Positions 15,001 through 29,300 of a stretch of 64,000 bases of DNA are shown piece by piece (the stretch's first letter is position 1; the number at the start of each line of letters is the position of its first letter). The stretch lies in NCBI RefSeq assembly GCF_045679555.1, contig NC_092089.1, forward strand, positions 7,599,051 through 7,663,050, written 5' to 3'. The notes under the pieces were generated by a model that did not search any database, had not been told where the DNA came from, and saw only the letters and a program-made list of their open reading frames with translations. A program made the position numbers and the translations under genes. Source of the DNA: Salvelinus alpinus (taxonomy: Eukaryota > Chordata > Actinopteri > Salmoniformes > Salmonidae).

Positions 15001-18000
15001 TGGTCAGGGTTATAGTAGATGTGGTCAGGGTTATAGTAGATATGGTCTATAGTAGATGTGGTCAGGGTTATAGTAGATATGGTCTATAGTAGATCTGGTC
15101 TATATTAGATGTGGTCAGGGTTATAGTAGATGTGGTCAGGGTTATAGTAGATGTGGTCAGGGTTATAATAGATGTGGTCTATAGTAGATGTGGTCAGGGT
15201 TAAAGTAGATGTGGTCAGGGTTATAGTAGATGTGGTCAGGGTTATATTAGATGTGGTCAGGTTTATATTAGATGTGGTCAGGGTTATAGTAGATGTGGTC
15301 AGGGTTATAGTAGATATGGTCTGTAGTAGATGTGGTCTATAGTCGATGTGGTCAGGGTTATAGTAGATGTGGTCAGGGTTATAGTAGATGTGGTCAGGAT
15401 TGTAGTAGATATGGTCTATAGTAGATCTGGTCTATAGTAGATGTGGTCAGGGTTATAGTAGATGTGGTCAGGGTTATAGTAGATGTGGTCAGGGTTATAG
15501 TAGATGTGGTCAGGATTGTAGTAGATATGGTCTGTAGTAGATGTGGTCTATAGTAGATGTGGTCAGGGTTATAGTCGATGTGGTCAGGGTTATAGTAGAT
15601 GTGGTCAGGGTTATTGTAGATGTGTTCTATAGTAGATGTGGTCTATAGTCGATGTGGTCAGGGATATAGTAGATGTGGTCAGGGTTAAAGTAGATATGGT
15701 CTATAGTAGATGTGGTCTATAGGCGATGTGGTCAGGGTTATAGTAGATGTGGTCAGGGTTATAGTAGATGTGGTCAGGGTTATAGTCGATGTGGTCTATA
15801 GTAGATGTGGTCAGGGTTATAGTAGATGTGGTCTTATAGTAGATGTGGTCAGGGTTATAGTAGATGTGGTCAGGGTTATAGTAGATGTGGTCAGGGTTAT
15901 AGTCGATGTAGTCAGGATTATAGTAGATGTGGTCAGGATAATAGTAGATGTGGTCAGGGTTATAGTAGATGTGGTTTATAGTAAATGTGGTCTATAGTAG
16001 ATGTGGTCAGGGTTATAGTAGATGTGGTCAGGGTTATAGTAGATGTGGTCAGGGTTATAGTAGATGTGGTCAGGGTTATAGTAGATGTGGTCAGGGTTAT
16101 AGTAGATGTGGTCAGGGTTATAGTAGATGTGGTCAGGGTTATAGTAGATGTGGTCTATAGTAGATGTGGTCAGGGTTATAGTAGATGTGGTCAGTGTTAT
16201 AGTAGATATGGTCTATAGTAGATCTGGTCTATAGTAGATGTGGTCAGGGTTATAGTAGATGTGGTCAGGGTTATAGTAGATGTGGTCAGGGTTATAGTAG
16301 ATATGGTCAGGGTTATAGTAGATGTGGTCAGGGTTATAGTAGATTTGGTCTATAGTAGATGTGGTCAGGGTTATAGTAGATGTGGTCAGTGTTATAGTAG
16401 ATATGGTCTATAGTAGATCTGGTCTATAGTAGATGTGGTCAGGGTTATAGTAGCTGTGGTCAGGGTTATAGTAGATATGGTCTATAGTAGATCTGGTCAG
16501 GGTTATAGTAGATATGGTCAGGGTTAAAGTATATGTGGTCAGGGTTATAGTAGATGTGGTCTATAGTAGATGTGGTCTATATTAGATGTGGTCAGGGTTA
16601 TAGTAGATGTGGTCTATAGTAGATGTGGTCAGGGTTATAATCGATGTGGTCAGGGTTATAGTAGATGTGGTCAGGGTTATAGTAGATGTGGTCAGGGTTA
16701 TAGTAGATGTGGTCAGGGTTATAGTAGATATGGTCTATAGTAGATCTGGTCTATAGTAGATGTGGTCAGGGTTATAGTAGATGTGGTCAGGGTTAAAGTA
16801 GATGTGGTCAGGGTTATAGTAGATGTGGTCAGGGTTATAGTAGATGTGGTCAGGGTTATAGTAGAGGTGGTGTATAGTAGATGTGGTCAGGGTTATAGTC
16901 GATGTAGTCAGGATTATAGTAGATGTAGTCAGGATTATAGTAGATGTGGTCAGGATAATAGTAGATGTGGTCAGGGTTATAGTAGATGTGGTTTATAGTA
17001 AATGTGGTCTATAGTAGATGTGGTCAGGGTTATAATAAATGTGGTCAGGGTTATAATAGATGTGGTCAGGGTTATAGTAGATGTGGTCAGGGTTATAGTA
17101 GATGTGGCCAGGGTTATAGTAGATGTGGTCAGGGTTATAATAAATGTGGTCAGGGTTATAGTAGATGTGGTCAGGGTTATAGTAGATGTGGTCTATAGTA
17201 GATGTGGTCAGGGTTATAGTTGATGTGGTCAGGGTTATAGTAGATATGGTCTATAGTAGATGTGGTCAGGGTTATAGTAGATGTGGTCAGTGTTATAGTA
17301 GATATGGTCTATAGTAGATCTGGTCTATAGTAGATGTGGTCAGGGTTATAGTAGCTGTGGTCAGGGTTATAGTAGATATGGTCTATAGTAGATCTGGTCA
17401 GGGTTATAGTAGATATGGTCAGGGTTAAAGTAGATGTGGTCAGGGTTATAGTAGATGTGGTCTATAGTAGATGTGGTCTATAGTAGATGTGGTCAGGGTT
17501 ATAATCGATGTGGTCAGGGTTATAATCGAAGTGGTCAGGGTTATAATCGATGTGGTCAGGGTTATAGTAGATGTGGTCAGGGTTATAGTTGATGTGGTCA
17601 GGGTTATAGTAGATGTGGTCTATAGTAGATGTGGTCAGGGTTATAGTAGATGTGGTCTATAGTAGATGTGGTCAGGGTTATAGTAGATATGGTCTATAGT
17701 AGATGTGGTCAGGGTTATAATAGATGTGGTCAGGGTTATAGTAGATGTGGTCAGGGTTATAGTAGATGTGGTCAGGGTTATAGTAGATGTGGTCAGGGTT
17801 ATAGTAGATGTGGTCTATAGTAGGTTTGGTCAGGGTTATAGTAGATGTGGTCAGGGTTATAGTAGATATGGTCTATAGTAGATCTGGTCTATATTAGATG
17901 TGGTCAGGGTTATAGTAGATGTGGTCAGGGTTATAGTAGATGTGGTCAGGGTTATAGTAGATGTGGTCAGGGTTATAGTAGATGTGGTCAGGGTTATAGT

Positions 18001-18420
18001 CGATGTGGTCAGGATAATAGTAGATGTGGTCAGGATAATAGTAGATGTGGTCAGGGTTATAGTAGATGTGGTCTATAGTAGATGCGGTCAGGGTTATAGT
18101 AGATGTGGTCAGGGTTATAGTAGATGTGGTCAGGGTTATAGTAGATGTGGTCAGGGTTATAGTAGATGTGGTCAGGGTTATAGTAGATATGGTCTATAGT
18201 AGATCTGGTCTATAGTAGATGTGGTCAGGGTTATAGTAGATGTGGTCAGGGTTATAGTAGATGTGGTCAGGGTTATAGTAGATGTGGTCAGGGTTATAGT
18301 AGATGTGGTGTATAGTAGATGTGGTCAGGGTTATAGTAGATGTGGCCAGGGTTATAGTAGATGTGGCCAGGGTTATAGTAGATGTGGCCAGGGTTATAGT
18401 AGATGTGGCCAGGGTTAAAG
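1..18420. repeat. higher-order repeat blocks of about 4.6-5.0 kb
   Basis: Rare variants return in the same order. The junction GTGTTCTATAG appears at 118, 5015, 10028 and 14657, giving periods of 4897, 5013 and 4629 bp. The GTAGATTTCGTC cluster occurs near 4.5, 9.5 and 14.15 kb. The variant pattern starting at 1037 reappears at 5955. Offsets drift in 21-bp steps (4918, 4939, 4960), showing gain of single units after the block duplication. The second half (about 9.9-18.4 kb) shares further order not present in the first two blocks. Confidence 0.85.
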
Positions 18421-18954
18421 TAGATATGGTCTATAGTAGATGTGGTTGGGTTATAGTAGATTTGGTCTTTAGTAGATGTGGTCAGGGTTATAGTAGATGT
18501 GGTCTATAGTAGATGTGGTCAGGGTTATAGTTGATGTGGTCAGGGTTATAGTAGATGTGGTCTATAGTAGATGTGGTCAGGGTTATAGTAGATGTGGTCA
18601 GTGTTATAGTAGATGTGGTCAGGGTTATAGTAGATGTGGTCAGGGTTATAGTAGATGTGGTCAGGGTTATAGTAGATGTGGTCAGGGTTAAAGTAGATGT
18701 GGTCAGGGTTATAGTAGATATGGTCTATAGTAGATGTGGTCAGGGTTAAAGTAGATTTCGTCAGGGTTAAAGTAGATGTGGTCAGGGTTGTAGAAGATGT
18801 GGTCAGGGTTGTAGTAGATCTGGTCTATAGTAGATGTGGTCACGGTTATAGTAGATGTGGTCAGGGTTATAGTAGATGTGGTCAGGGTTATAGTAGATGT
18901 GGTCAGGGTTATAGTAGATGTGGTCAGGATTGTAGTAGATATGGTCTATAGTAG

Positions 18955-21900
18955 ATGTGGTCTATAGTAGATGTGGTCAGGGTTATAGTAGATGTGGTCA
19001 CGGGCATAGTAGATGTGGTCACGGTTATAGTAGATGTGGTCAGGGTTATAGTAGATGTGGTCACGGTTATAGTAGATGTGGTCACGGTTATAGTAGATGT
19101 GGTCAGGGTTATAGTAGATGTGGTCAAGGTTATAGTAGATGTGGTCAGGGTTATAGTAGATGTGGTCAGGATTGTAGTAGATATGGTCTATAGTAGATGT
19201 GGTCTATAGTAGATGTGGTCAGGGTTATAGTCGATGTGGTCAGGGTTATAGTAGATGTGGTCAGGGTTATAGTAGATGTGGTCTATAGTAGATGTGGTCT
19301 ATAGTCGATGTGGTCAGGGATATAGTAGATGTGGTCAGGGTTATAGTAGATGTGGTCTATAGTAGATGTGGTCAGGGTTATAGTAGATGTGGTCAGGGTT
19401 ATAGTAGATGTGGTCAGGGTTATAGTAGATGTGGTCAGGGTTATAGTAGATGTGGTCAGGGTTATAGTAGATGTGGTCAGTGTTATAGTAGATGTGGTCA
19501 GGGTTATAGTAGATGTGCTCAGGGTTATAGTAGACGTGGTCTATAGTAGATGTGGTCAGGGTTATAGTAGATGTGGTCTATAGTCGATGTGGACAGGGTT
19601 ATAGTAGATGTGGTCTATAGTCGATGTGGTCAGGGTTATAGTAGATGTGGTCAGGGTTATAGTTGATGTGGTCAGGGTTATAGTAGATGTGGTCTATAGT
19701 AGATGTGGTCAGGGTTATAGTAGATGTGGTCTATAGTAGATGTGGTCAGGGTTATAGTAGATGTGGTCTAAAGTAGATGTGGTCAGGGTTATAGTAGATT
19801 TGGTCTTTAGTAGATGTGGTTTGGGTTATAGTAGATGTGGTCAGGGTTATAGTAGATGTGGTCAGGGTTATAGTAGATGGGGTCTATAGTAGATGTGGTC
19901 AGGGTTATAGTAGATGTGGTCAGGGTTATAGTAGATGTGGTCTATAGTAGATGTGGTCTATAGTCGATGTGGTCAGGGATATAGTAGATGTGGTCAGGGT
20001 TATAGTAGATGTGGTCTATAGTAGATGTGGTCAGGGTTATAGTAGATGTGGTCAGGGTTATAGTAGATGTGGTCAGGGTTATAGTAGATGTGGTCAGGGT
20101 TATAGTAGATGGGGTCTATAGTAGATGTGGTCAGGGTTATAGTAGATGTGGTCAGGGTTATAGTAGATATGGTCTATAGTAGATCTGGTCTATATTAGAT
20201 GTGGTCAGGGTTATAGTAGATGTGGTCAGGGTTATAGTAGATGTGGTCAGGGTTATAGTAGATGTGGTCAGGGTTATAGTCGATGTGGTTAGGGTTATAG
20301 TAGATGTGGTCAGGGTTATAGTAGATGTGGTCAGGGTTATAGTAGATGTGGTCAGGGTTATAGTCGATGTGGTCAGGGTTATAGTAGATATGGTCAGGGT
20401 TATAGTAGATGTGGTCAGGGTTATAGTAGATGTGGTCAGGGTTATAGTAGATGTGGTTAATAGTAAATGTGGTCTATAGTAGATGCGGTCAGGGTTATAA
20501 TAGATGTGGTCAGGGTTTTAGTAGATGTGGTCAGGGTTATAGTAGATGTGGTCAGGGTTATAGTAGATATGGTCTATAGTAGATATGGTCTATAGTAGAT
20601 CTGGTCTATAGTAGATGTGGTCAGGGTTATAGTAGATGTGGTCAGGGTTATAGTAGATGTGGTCAGGGTTATAGTAGATGTGGTCAGGGTTATAGTAGAT
20701 GTGGTCAGGATTATAGTAGATGTGGTGTATAGTAGATGTGGTCAGGGTTATAGTAGATGTGGCCAGGGTTATAGTAGATGTGGCCAGGGTTATAGTAGAT
20801 GTGGCCAGGGTTATAGTAGATGTGGTCAGGGTTATAGTAGATTCGGTCTTTAGTAGATGTGGTCAGGGTTATAGTAGATGTGGTCTATAGTAGATGTGGT
20901 CAGGGTTATAGTTGATGTGGTCAGGGTTATAGTAGATGTGGTCTATAGTAGATGTGGTCAGGGTTATAGTAGATGTGGTCAGTGTTATAGTAGATATGGT
21001 CTATGGTAGATCTGGTCTATAGTAGATGTGGTCAGGGTTAAAGTAGATTTCGTCAAGGTTAAAGTAGATGTGGTCTATAGTAGATGTGGTCAGGGTTATA
21101 ATAGATGTGGTCAGGGTTATAGTAGATGTGGTCAGGATTATAGTAGATGTGGTCAGGGTTATAGTAGATGTGGTCTATAGTAGATGTGGTCTATAGTCGA
21201 TGTGGTCAGGGATATAGTAGATGTGGTCAGGGTTATAGTAGATGTGGTCTATAGTAGATGTGGTCAGGGTTATAGTAGATGTGGTCAGGGTTATAGTAGA
21301 TGTGGTCAGGGTTATAGTAGATGTGGTCAGGGTTATAGTAGATGTGGTCAGGGTTATAGTAGATGTGGTCAGGGTTATAGTAGATGTGGTCAGGGTTATA
21401 GTAGATGTGCTCAGGGTTATAGTAGACGTGGTCTATAGTAGATGTGGTCAGGGTTATAGTAGATGTGGTCTATAGTCGATGTGGACAGGGTTATAGTAGA
21501 TGTGGTCTATAGTCGATGTGGTCAGGGTTATAGTAGATGTGGTCAGGGTTATAGTTGATGTGGTCAGGGTTATAGTAGATGTGGTCTATAGTAGATGTGG
21601 TCAGGGTTATAGTAGATGTGGTCTATAGTAGATGTGGTCAGGGTTATAGTAGATGTGGTCTAAAGTAGATGTGGTCAGGGTTATAGTAGATTTGGTCTTT
21701 AGTAGATGTGGTTTTGGTTATAGTAGATGTGGTCAGGGTTATAGTAGATGTGGTCAGGGTTATAGTAGATGGGGTCTATAGTAGATGTGGTCAGGGTTAT
21801 AGTAGATGTGGTCAGGGTTATAGTAGATGTGGTCTATAGTAGATGTGGTCTATAGTCGATGTGGTCAGGGATATAGTAGATGTGGTCAGGGTTATAGTAG

Positions 21901-22900
21901 ATGTGGTCTATAGTAGATGTGGTCAGGGTTATAGTAGATGTGGTCAGGGTTATAGTAGATGTGGTCAGGGTTATAGTAGATGTGGTCAGGGTTATAGTAG
22001 ATGTGGTCAGGGTTATAGTAGATGGGGTCTATAGTAGATGTGGTCAGGGTTATAGTAGATGTGGTCAGGGTTATAGTAGATATGGTCTATAGTAGATCTG
22101 GTCTATATTAGATGTGGTCAGGGTTATAGTAGATGTGGTCAGGGTTATAGTAGATGTGGTCAGGGTTATAGTAGATGTGGTCAGGGTTATAGTCGATGTG
22201 GTTAGGGTTATAGTAGATGTGGTCAGGGTTATAGTAGATGTGGTCAGGGTTATAGTAGATGTGGTCAGGGTTATAGTCGATGTGGTCAGGGTTATAGTAG
22301 ATATGGTCAGGGTTATAGTAGATGTGGTCAGGGTTATAGTAGATGTGGTCAGGGTTATAGTAGATGTGGTTAATAGTAAATGTGGTCTATAGTAGATGCG
22401 GTCAGGGTTATAATAGATGTGGTCAGGGTTTTAGTAGATGTGGTCAGGGTTATAGTAGATGTGGTCAGGGTTATAGTAGATATGGTCTATAGTAGATCTG
22501 GTCTATAGTAGATGTGGTCAGGGTTATAGTAGATGTGGTCAGGGTTATAGTAGATGTGGTCAGGGTTATAGTAGATGTGGTCAGGGTTATAGTAGATGTG
22601 GTCAGGATAATAGTAGATGTGGTGTATAGTAGATGTGGTCAGGGTTATAGTAGATGTGGCCAGGGTTATAGTAGATGTGGCCAGGGTTATAGTAGATGTG
22701 GCCAGGGTTATAGTAGATGTGGTCAGGGTTATAGTAGATTCGGTCTTTAGTAGATGTGGTCAGGGTTATAGTAGATGTGGTCTATAGTAGATGTGGTCAG
22801 GGTTATAGTAGATGTGGTCTATAGTAGATGTGGTCAGGGTTATAGTAGATGTGGTCAGTGTTATAGTAGATATGGTCTATGGTAGATCTGGTCAATAGTA
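18955..22900. repeat. higher-order repeat block of about 1.9 kb, two copies
   Basis: Variant strings starting at 19292, 20201 and 20617 recur at 21184, 22114 and 22514 (offsets 1892, 1913 and 1897), including the rare GTGGTTAGGG and GTGGTTAATAG units. The blocks are adjacent, as expected for an unequal-exchange duplication inside the minisatellite. Confidence 0.75.
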
Positions 22901-23379
22901 GATGTGGTCAGGGTTAAAGTAGATTTCGTCAAGGTTAAAGTAGATGTGGTCTATAGTAGATGTGGTCAGGGTTATAATAGATGTGGTCAGGGTTATAGTA
23001 GATGTGGTCAGGATTATAGTAGATGTGGTGTATAGTAGATGTGGTCAGGGTTATAGTAGATGTGCTCAGGGTTATAGTAGATGTGGTCAGGGTTATAGTA
23101 GATGTGGTCTATAGTAGATGTGGTCAGGGTTATAGTTGATGTGGTCAGGGTTATAGTAGATGTGGTCTATAGTAGATGTGGTCAGGGTTATAGTAGATGT
23201 GGTCAGGGTTATAGTAGATATGGTCTATAGTAAATGTGGTCAGCGTTATAGTAGATTTGGTCTTTAGTAGATGTGGTTTGGGTTATAGTAGATGTGGTCA
23301 GGGTTATAGTAGATGTGGTCAGGGTTATAGTAGATGTGGTCAGGGTTATAGTAGATATGGTCTATAGTAGATATGGTCT

Positions 23380-26300
23380 ATAGTAGATATGGTCTATAGT
23401 AGATGTGGTCAGGGTTAAAGTAGATGTGGTCAGGGTTATAGTAGATGTGGTCAGGGTTATATTAGATGTGGTCAGGGTTATATTAGATGTGGTCAGGGTT
23501 ATAGTAGATGTGTTCAGGGTTATAGTAGATGTGGTCAGGGTTATAGTAGATGTGGTCAGGATTGTAGTAGATGTGGTCTATAGTAGATGTGGTCAGGGTT
23601 ATAGTCGATGTGGTCAGGGTTATAGTAGATGTGGTCAGGGTTATAGTAGATGTGGTCTATAGTAGATGTGGTCTATAGTCGATGTGGTCAGGGATATAGT
23701 AGATGTGGTCAGGGTTAAAGTAGATATGGTCTATAGTAGATCTGGTCTATATTAGATGTGGTTAGGGTTATAGTAGATGTGGTCAGGGTTATAGTAGATG
23801 TGGTCAGGGTTATAGTAGATATGGTCAGGGTTATAGTAGATGTGTTCAGGGTTATAGTAGATGTGTTCAGGGTTATAGTAGATGTGGTCAGGGTTATAGT
23901 AGATGTGGTCAGGATTGTAGTAGATGTGGTCTATAGTAGATGTGGTCAGGGTTATAGTCGATGTGGTCAGGGTTATAGTAGATGTGGTCAGGGTTATAGT
24001 AGATGTGGTCAGGGTTATAGTAGATGTGGTCTATAGTAGATGTGGTCTATAGTCGATGTGGTCAGGGATATAGTAGATGTGGTCAGGGTTAAAGTAGATA
24101 TGGTCTATAGTAGATGTTGTCTATAGGCGATGTGGTCAGGGTTATAGTAGATGTGGTCAGGGTTATAGTAGATGTGGTCAGGGTTATAGTAGATGTGGTC
24201 AGGGTTATAGTCGATGTGGTCAGGGTTATAGTCGATGTGGTCAGGGTTATAGTAGATGTGGTCAGGATAATAGTAGATGTGGTTTATAGTAAATGTGGTC
24301 AGGGTTATAGTAGATGTGGTCAGGGTTATAGTAGATGTGGTCAGGGTTATAGTCGATGTGGTCAGGGTTATAGTAGATGTGGTCAGGGTTATAATAGATG
24401 TGGTCAGGGTTATAGTAGATGTGGTCAGGGTTATAGTAGATATGGTCTATAGTAGATCTGGTCTATAGTAGATGTGGTCAGGGTTATAGTAGAGGTGGTC
24501 AGAGTTATAGTAGATGTGGTCAGGGTTATAGTAGATGTGGTCAGGGTTATAGTAGATGTGGTCAGGGTTATAGTAGATGTGGTCAGGGTTATAGTAGATG
24601 TGGTCTATAGTAGATGTGGTCAGGGTTATAGTAGATGTGGTCAGGGTTATAGTAGATGTGGTCTATAGTAGATGTGGTCAGGGTTATAGTTGATGTGGTC
24701 AGGGTTATAGTAGATATGGTCTATAGTAGATGTGGTCAGGGTTATAGTAGATGTGGTCAGTGTTATAGTAGATATGGTCTATAGTAGATCTGGTCTATAG
24801 TAGATGTGGTCAGGGTTATAGTAGATTTGGTCAGGGTTAAAGTAGATGTTGTCAGGGTTATAGTAGATGTGGTCAGGGTTATAGTAGATGTGGTCAGGGT
24901 TATAGTAGATATGGTCTATAGTAGATCTGGTCTATAGTAGATGTGGTCAGGGTTATAGTAGATGTGGTCAGGGTTAAAGTAGATGTGGTCAGGGTTATAG
25001 TAGATGTGGTCAGGGTTAAAGTCGATGTGGTCAGGGTTATAGTAGATGCGGTCTATAGTAGATGTGGTCAGGGTTATAGTAGATGTGGTCAGGGTTATAG
25101 TAGATGTGTTCAGGGTTATAGTAGATGTGGTCAGGGTTATAGTAGATGTGGTCAGGGTTATAGTAGATGTGGTCAGGATTGTAGTAGATGTGGTCTATAG
25201 TAGATGTGGTCAGGGTTATAGTCGATGTGGTCAGGGTTATAGTAGATGTGGTCAGGGTTATAGTAGATGTGGTCAGGGTTATAGTAGATGTGGTCTATAG
25301 TAGATGTGGTCTATAGTCGATGTGGTCAGGGATATAGTAGATGTGGTCAGGGTTAAAGTAGATATGGTCTATAGTAGATGTGGTCTATAGGCGATGTGGT
25401 CAGGGTTATAGTAGGGTTATAGTAGATGTGGTCAGGGTTATAGTAGATGTGGTCAGGGTTATAGTCGATGTGGTCAGGGTTATAGTAGATGTGGTCAGGA
25501 TTATAGTAGATGTGGTCAGGATAATAGTAGATGTGGTTTATAGTAAATGTGGTCAGGGTTATAGTAGATGTGGTCAGGGTTATAGTAGATGTGGTCAGGG
25601 TTATAGTCGATGTGGTCAGGGTTATAGTAGATGTGGTCAGGGTTATAATAGATGTGGTCAGGGTTATAGTAGATGTGGTCAGGGTTATAGTAGATATGGT
25701 CTATAGTAGATCTGGTCTATAGTAGATGTGGTCAGGGTTATAGTAGAGGTGGTCAGAGTTATAGTAGATGTGGTCAGGGTTATAGTAGATGTGGTCAGGG
25801 TTATAGTAGATGTGGTCAGGGTTATAGTAGATGTGGTCAGGGTTATAGTAGATGTGGTCAGGGTTATAGTAGATGTGGTCTATAGTAGATGTGGTCAGGG
25901 TTATAGTTGATGTGGTCAGTGTTATATTAGATGTGGTCAGGGTTATATTAGATGTGGTCAGGGTTATAGTAGATGTGTTCAGGGTTATAGTAGATGTGGT
26001 CAGGGTTATAGTAGATGTGGTCAGGATTGTAGTAGATGTGGTCTATAGTAGATGTGGTCAGGGTTATAGTCGATGTGGTCAGGGTTATAGTAGATGTGGT
26101 CAGGGTTATAGTAGATGTGGTCTATAGTAGATGTGGTCTATAGTCGATGTGGTCAGGGATATAGTAGATGTGGTCAGGGTTAAAGTAGATATGGTCTGTA
26201 TTAGATGTGGTTAGGGTTATAGTAGATGTGGTCAGGGTTATAGTAGATGTGGTCAGGGTTATAGTAGATGTGTTCAGGGTTATAGTAGATGTGTTCAGGG

Positions 26301-29300
26301 TTATAGTAGATGTGGTCAGGGTTATAGTAGATGTGGTCAGGATTGTAGTAGATGTGGTCTATAGTAGATGTGGTCAGGGTTATAGTCGATGTGGTCAGGG
26401 TTATAGTAGATGTGGTCAGGGTTATAGTAGATGTGGTCAGGGTTATAGTAGATGTGGTCAGGGTTATAGTAGATGTGGTCTATAGTAGATGTGGTCTATA
26501 GTCGATGTGGTCAGGGATATAGTAGATGTGGTCAGGGTTAAAGTAGATATGGTCTATAGTAGATGTGGTCTATAGGCGATGTGGTCAGGGTTATAGTAGA
26601 TGTGGTCAGGGTTATAGTAGATGTGGTCAGGGTTATAGTAGATGTGGTCAGGGTTATAGTCGATGTGGTCAGGGTTATAGTAGATGTGGTCAGGATTATA
26701 GTAGATGTGGTCAGGATAATAGTAGATGTGGTTTATAGTAAATGTGGTCAGGGTTATAGTAGATGTGGTCAGGGTTATAGTAGATGTGGTCAGGGTTATA
26801 GTAGATGTGGTCTATAGTAGATGTGGTCTATAGTAGATGTGGTCAGGGTTATAGTCGATGTGGTCAGGGTTATAGTAGATGTGGTCAGGGTTATAATAGA
26901 TGTGGTCAGGGTTATAGTAGATGTGGTCAGGGTTATAGTCGATGTGGTCAGGGTTATAGTAGATGTGGTCAGGGTTATAATAGATGTGGTCAGGGTTATA
27001 GTAGATGTGGTCAGGGTTATAGTAGATGTGGTCAGGGTTATAGTAGATGTGGTCTATAGTAGATGTGGTCAGGGTTATAGTAGATGTGGTCAGGGTTATA
27101 GTCGATGTGGTCAGGGTTATAGTAGATGTGGTCAGGGTTATAATAGATGTGGTCAGGGTTATAGTAGATGTGGTCAGGGTTATAGTAGATGTGGTCAGGG
27201 TTATAGTAGATGTGGTCTATAGTAGATGTGGTCAGGGTTATAGTAGATGTGGTCAGGGTTATAGTAGATGTGGTCTATAGTAGATGTGGTCAGGGTTATA
27301 GTTGATGCTGTCAGGGTTATAGTAGATATGGTCTATAGTAGATGTGGTCAGTGTTATAGTAGAGGTGGTCAGAGTTATAGTAGATGTGGTCAGGGTTATA
27401 GTAGATGTGGTCAGGGTTATAGTAGATGTGGTCAGGGTTATAGTAGATGTGGTCAGGGTTATAGTAGATGTGGTCAGGGTTATAGTAGATGTGGTCTATA
27501 GTAGATGTGGTCAGGGTTATAGTAGATGTGGTCAGGGTTATAGTAGATGTGGTCTATAGTAGATGTGGTCAGGGTTATAGTTGATGTGGTCAGGGTTATA
27601 GTAGATATGGTCTATAGTAGATGTGGTCAGTGTTATAGTAGATATGGTCTATAGTAGATCTGGTCTATAGTAGATGTGGTCAGGGTTATAGTAGATGTGG
27701 TCAGGGTTAAAGTAGATGTTGTCAGGGTTATAGTAGATGTGGTCAGGGTTATAGTAGATGTGGTCAGTGTTATAGTAGATATGGTCTATGGTAGATCTGG
27801 TCTATAGTAGATGTGGTCAGGGTTAAAGTAGATTTCGTCAAGGTTAAAGTAGATGTGGTCTATAGTAGATGTGGTCAGGGTTATAATAGATGTGGTCAGG
27901 GTTATAGTAGATGTGGTCAGGATTATAGTAGATGTGGTGTATAGTAGATGTGGTCAGGGTTATAGTAGATGTGCTCAGGGTTATAGTAGATGTGGTCAGG
28001 GTTATAGTAGATGTGGTCTATAGTAGATGTGGTCAGGGTTATAGTTGATGTGGTCAGGGTTATAGTAGATGTGGTCAGGGTTATAGTAGATGTGGTCAGG
28101 GTTATAGTAGATATGGTCTATAGTAAATGTGGTCAGGGTTATAGTAGATTTGGTCTTTAGTAGATGTGGTTTGGGTTATAGTAGATGTGGTCAGGGTTAT
28201 AGTAGATGTGGTCAGGGTTATAGTAGATGTGGTCAGGGTTATAGTAGATATGGTCTATAGTAGATATGGTCTATAGTAGATATGGTCTATAGTAGATGTG
28301 GTCAGGGTTAAAGTAGATGTGGTCAGGGTTATAGTAGATGTGGTCAGGGTTATATTAGATGTGGTCAGGGTTATATTAGATGTGGTCAGGGTTATAGTAG
28401 ATGTGTTCAGGGTTATAGTAGATGTGGTCAGGGTTATAGTAGATGTGGTCAGGATTGTAGTAGATGTGGTCTATAGTAGATGTGGTCAGGGTTATAGTCG
28501 ATGTGGTCAGGGTTATAGTAGATGTGGTCAGGGTTATAGTAGATGTGGTCTATAGTAGATGTGGTCTATAGTCGATGTGGTCAGGGATATAGTAGATGTG
28601 GTCAGGGTTAAAGTAGATATGGTCTATAGTAGATCTGGTCTATATTAGATGTGGTTAGGGTTATAGTAGATGTGGTCAGGGTTATAGTAGATGTGGTCAG
28701 GGTTATAGTAGATATGGTCAGGGTTATAGTAGATGTGTTCAGGGTTATAGTAGATGTGTTCAGGGTTATAGTAGATGTGGTCAGGGTTATAGTAGATGTG
28801 GTCAGGATTGTAGTAGATGTGGTCTATAGTCGATGTGGTCAGGGTTATAGTCGATGTGGTCAGGGTTATAGTAGATGTGGTCAGGGTTATAGTAGATGTG
28901 GTCAGGGTTATAGTAGATGTGGTCTATAGTCGATGTGGTCAGGGATATAGTAGATGTGGTCAGGGTTAAAGTAGATATGGTCTATAGTAGATGTGGTCTA
29001 TAGGCGATGTGGTCAGGGTTATAGTAGATGTGGTCAGGGTTATAGTAGATGTGGTCAGGGTTATAGTAGATGTGGTCAGGGTTATAGTCGATGTGGTCAG
29101 GGTTATAGTAGATGTGGTCAGGATTATAGTAGATGTGGTCAGGATAATAGTAGATGTGGTTTATAGTAAATGTGGTCAGGGTTATAGTAGATGTGGTCAG
29201 GGTTATAGTAGATGTGGTCAGGGTTATAGTCGATGTGGTCAGGGTTATAGTAGATGTGGTCAGGGTTATAATAGATGTGGTCAGGGTTATAGTAGATGTG

